Assembly: GCA_002295635.1 (NCBI GenBank)
Contig: DBHK01000027.1
Location: 248,001 to 312,000, forward strand
Length of the DNA: 64,000 nucleotides
DNA from: UBA830 sp002295635
Lineage (GTDB): Bacteria > Pseudomonadota > Alphaproteobacteria > MPNO01 > UBA830
Direction: 5' to 3'
Position 1 is the first letter of the stretch; every line of letters starts with the position of its first letter. The notes below the pieces were generated by a model. It had not been told where the DNA came from. It worked only from the letters and a program-made list of their open reading frames with translations, and did not search any database. The position numbers and the translations under genes were made by a program. Positions 63,002-64,000 of the stretch are shown in pieces.

Positions 63002-63718
63002 TTGCTCGTGGAGCGAGGTCTGGTAGACAATATTGAACAGGCTAGGGCTGAAATTATGTCCGGTAAGGTTTTCTCCGGCGAACAGCGGATCGAAAAGCCA
63101 GGCACACCGATTTCGATTGAAATGCCGATAGAGGTTCGTCGCCCAGATCATCCGTGGGTGTCACGCGGTGGTATTAAGCTCTACCACGCGCTCGACCATT
63201 TCGAAATTGGCGTTACCGGCGTCACTGCGATTGATGTGGGAGCGTCGACGGGCGGTTTCACCGATGTCTTGCTTTCTTGTGGCGCGGCCCATGTATACGC
63301 TGTCGATGTAGGGTATGGGCAACTTCACTGGAGGTTACGGAAAGATAACCGGGTATCAGTGCTCGAACGACAAAACGCCCGAGACCTCAACCGAGCCCAA
63401 ATACCAATCTCAGTTGGCGCGGTCGTTTGCGATGTAAGTTTCACCAGTCTTGAGAGAGCACTGCCAGTACCGATGAATTTTGTCGCGCCGGGTGCATTTT
63501 TGGTGGCGCTTATTAAACCTCAATTTGAGGTTGCTAAAAAAGATGTTGGACATGGTGGTATAGTGCGTGATCCAGGCTTGCATCGGGAGGTCTGTAACCG
63601 AATTCAGAACTGGCTGAAAAATTTGTCGGGATGGACTGTTTTGGGAGTCGAGGAGAGCCCGATTAAAGGGACGGGGGGCAATACGGAGTTTTTGATTGCC
63701 GCTCGTTTCGAAAGCTGA
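63002..63718 (+). CDS. tlyA: TlyA-type rRNA 2'-O-methyltransferase with a doubtful start
   Basis: S4 domain plus Rossmann methyltransferase: VERGLVDNIEQARAEIMSG, then HPWVSRGGIKLYHALDHF, DVGASTGGFTDVLLSCGA and PQFEV. TlyA proteins methylate 16S/23S rRNA cytidines. The family-typical N terminus TTSRRARPDILLVERGL is encoded just upstream, in frame with the dxs stop, but without any start codon; the first usable ones are TTG 63002 and GTG 63008, which cut the S4 domain. Removing one A from CTTGAACAACG at ~62970-62972 would give the usual TTGA-coupled start. Confidence 0.85.
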   Translation: MLVERGLVDNIEQARAEIMSGKVFSGEQRIEKPGTPISIEMPIEVRRPDHPWVSRGGIKLYHALDHFEIGVTGVTAIDVGASTGGFTDVLLSCGAAHVYAVDVGYGQLHWRLRKDNRVSVLERQNARDLNRAQIPISVGAVVCDVSFTSLERALPVPMNFVAPGAFLVALIKPQFEVAKKDVGHGGIVRDPGLHREVCNRIQNWLKNLSGWTVLGVEESPIKGTGGNTEFLIAARFES

Positions 63719-64000
63719 TGGATGCTAAAATCCAGAGTATTGGTAGTCTTGGAGATGGTACAGTAACGACTGGAAACGGCTCGATATATGTTTCTGAGGC
63801 ACTTGGTCATTGCGGTATTACTACGGAGATACGTGACCGTGAGCGGTAACCACTCAGGACTTCGAAACTCGAGTGGTTCGACGCCGTAGTTATCGATCCA
63901 CAACGCGCTGGTGCTGCTTCATATAGCGCCCAACTAGCGGCCTCCGCGGTGCCTCTAGTCGCACGCCTTTGATGTAGCGCTATGATTTTTGCCTGGGATT
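63718..64000 (+). pseudogene. rlmD: collapsed rlmD/RumA-type 23S rRNA methyltransferase gene
   Basis: ATG 63718 overlaps the tlyA stop and encodes a TRAM-domain start (MDAKIQSIGSLGDGTVTTG) ending at TAA 63847-63849. In the same frame, from ~63868, follows the C-terminal motif LEWFDAVVIDPQRAGAAS and SAVPLVARL to TGA 63970-63972, which is the strand-4 DPPRAG region of RlmD-type enzymes with P changed to Q. The SAM site and catalytic Cys region between these parts, roughly 300 residues, is absent. The most economical explanation is an internal deletion. Confidence 0.8.

Noticed and set aside
1..64000. CRISPR array, rRNA, tRNA or insertion sequence
   Set aside because: No regularly spaced repeats, cloverleaf with TTCRA arm, ribosomal sequence or transposase coding was seen on either strand.

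Overview
The window reads as a chromosomal segment of an alphaproteobacterium of moderate GC content, probably marine or host-associated and related to Rhodospirillales-type lineages. This is inferred from the order hdac-methyltransferase-xseB-ispA-dxs-tlyA-rlmD, the queA-tgt-queG run with a queuosine-precursor (VUT) transporter nearby, and the many Mo-hydroxylase, TauD, PhyH, EamA and LLM-monooxygenase genes. I found no tRNA, rRNA, insertion sequence or CRISPR array.

Layout. 1-6.4 kb: tRNA-modification block (queA, tgt, queG, dusA), then arsC-like and VUT transporter genes; tgt lacks all three zinc-ligand cysteines. 6.5-12.5 kb: a CoxL-CoxM-CoxS-CoxL2 type Mo-hydroxylase operon. 12.7-16.2 kb: LLM flavin monooxygenase, class V aminotransferase, aldo/keto reductase. 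16.2-20.4 kb: a gene-poor stretch with one unidentified gene, then a TauD dioxygenase coupled to a putative di-iron protein and divergent from a signal-less NMT1/THI5-like protein. 20.6-29.5 kb: MDR oxidoreductase, UbiD decarboxylase, a GST and five EamA transporters, four of them in one operon, next to a MarR gene. 29.6-36.7 kb: HpaB-type monooxygenase, GMC oxidoreductase, secreted protein, acyl-CoA ligase, a broken Rieske oxygenase gene and an alpha/beta hydrolase. 36.9-43.6 kb: a four-gene Fe(II)/2-oxoglutarate dioxygenase operon divergent from marR-emrA-emrB, with palindromes between them. 43.6-48.6 kb: unknown CC-motif protein, arfB, a tiny GatC/AtzG-like gene with an amidase, and a hydrolase-LLM operon preceded by a large dyad. 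48.9-58 kb: a SoeABC-like molybdoenzyme, an orphan CoxL and a second UbiD. 58-64 kb: housekeeping genes ending in a collapsed rlmD.

How the genes fit together. The middle of the window looks catabolic: oxygenases (TauD, PhyH, LLM, HpaB), Mo-hydroxylases, hydrolases, an acyl-CoA ligase and UbiD decarboxylases. TauD-type and some LLM-type enzymes release sulfite from organosulfonates, and a SoeABC-like complex would oxidise sulfite in the cytoplasm, so organosulfur use is a reasonable but unproven theme. Three gene relics (Rieske oxygenase, a possible MBL-fold protein, rlmD) and a damaged-looking tlyA start point to ongoing gene decay or to local assembly errors. Many genes are translationally coupled by ATGA, GTGA or TTGA overlaps.
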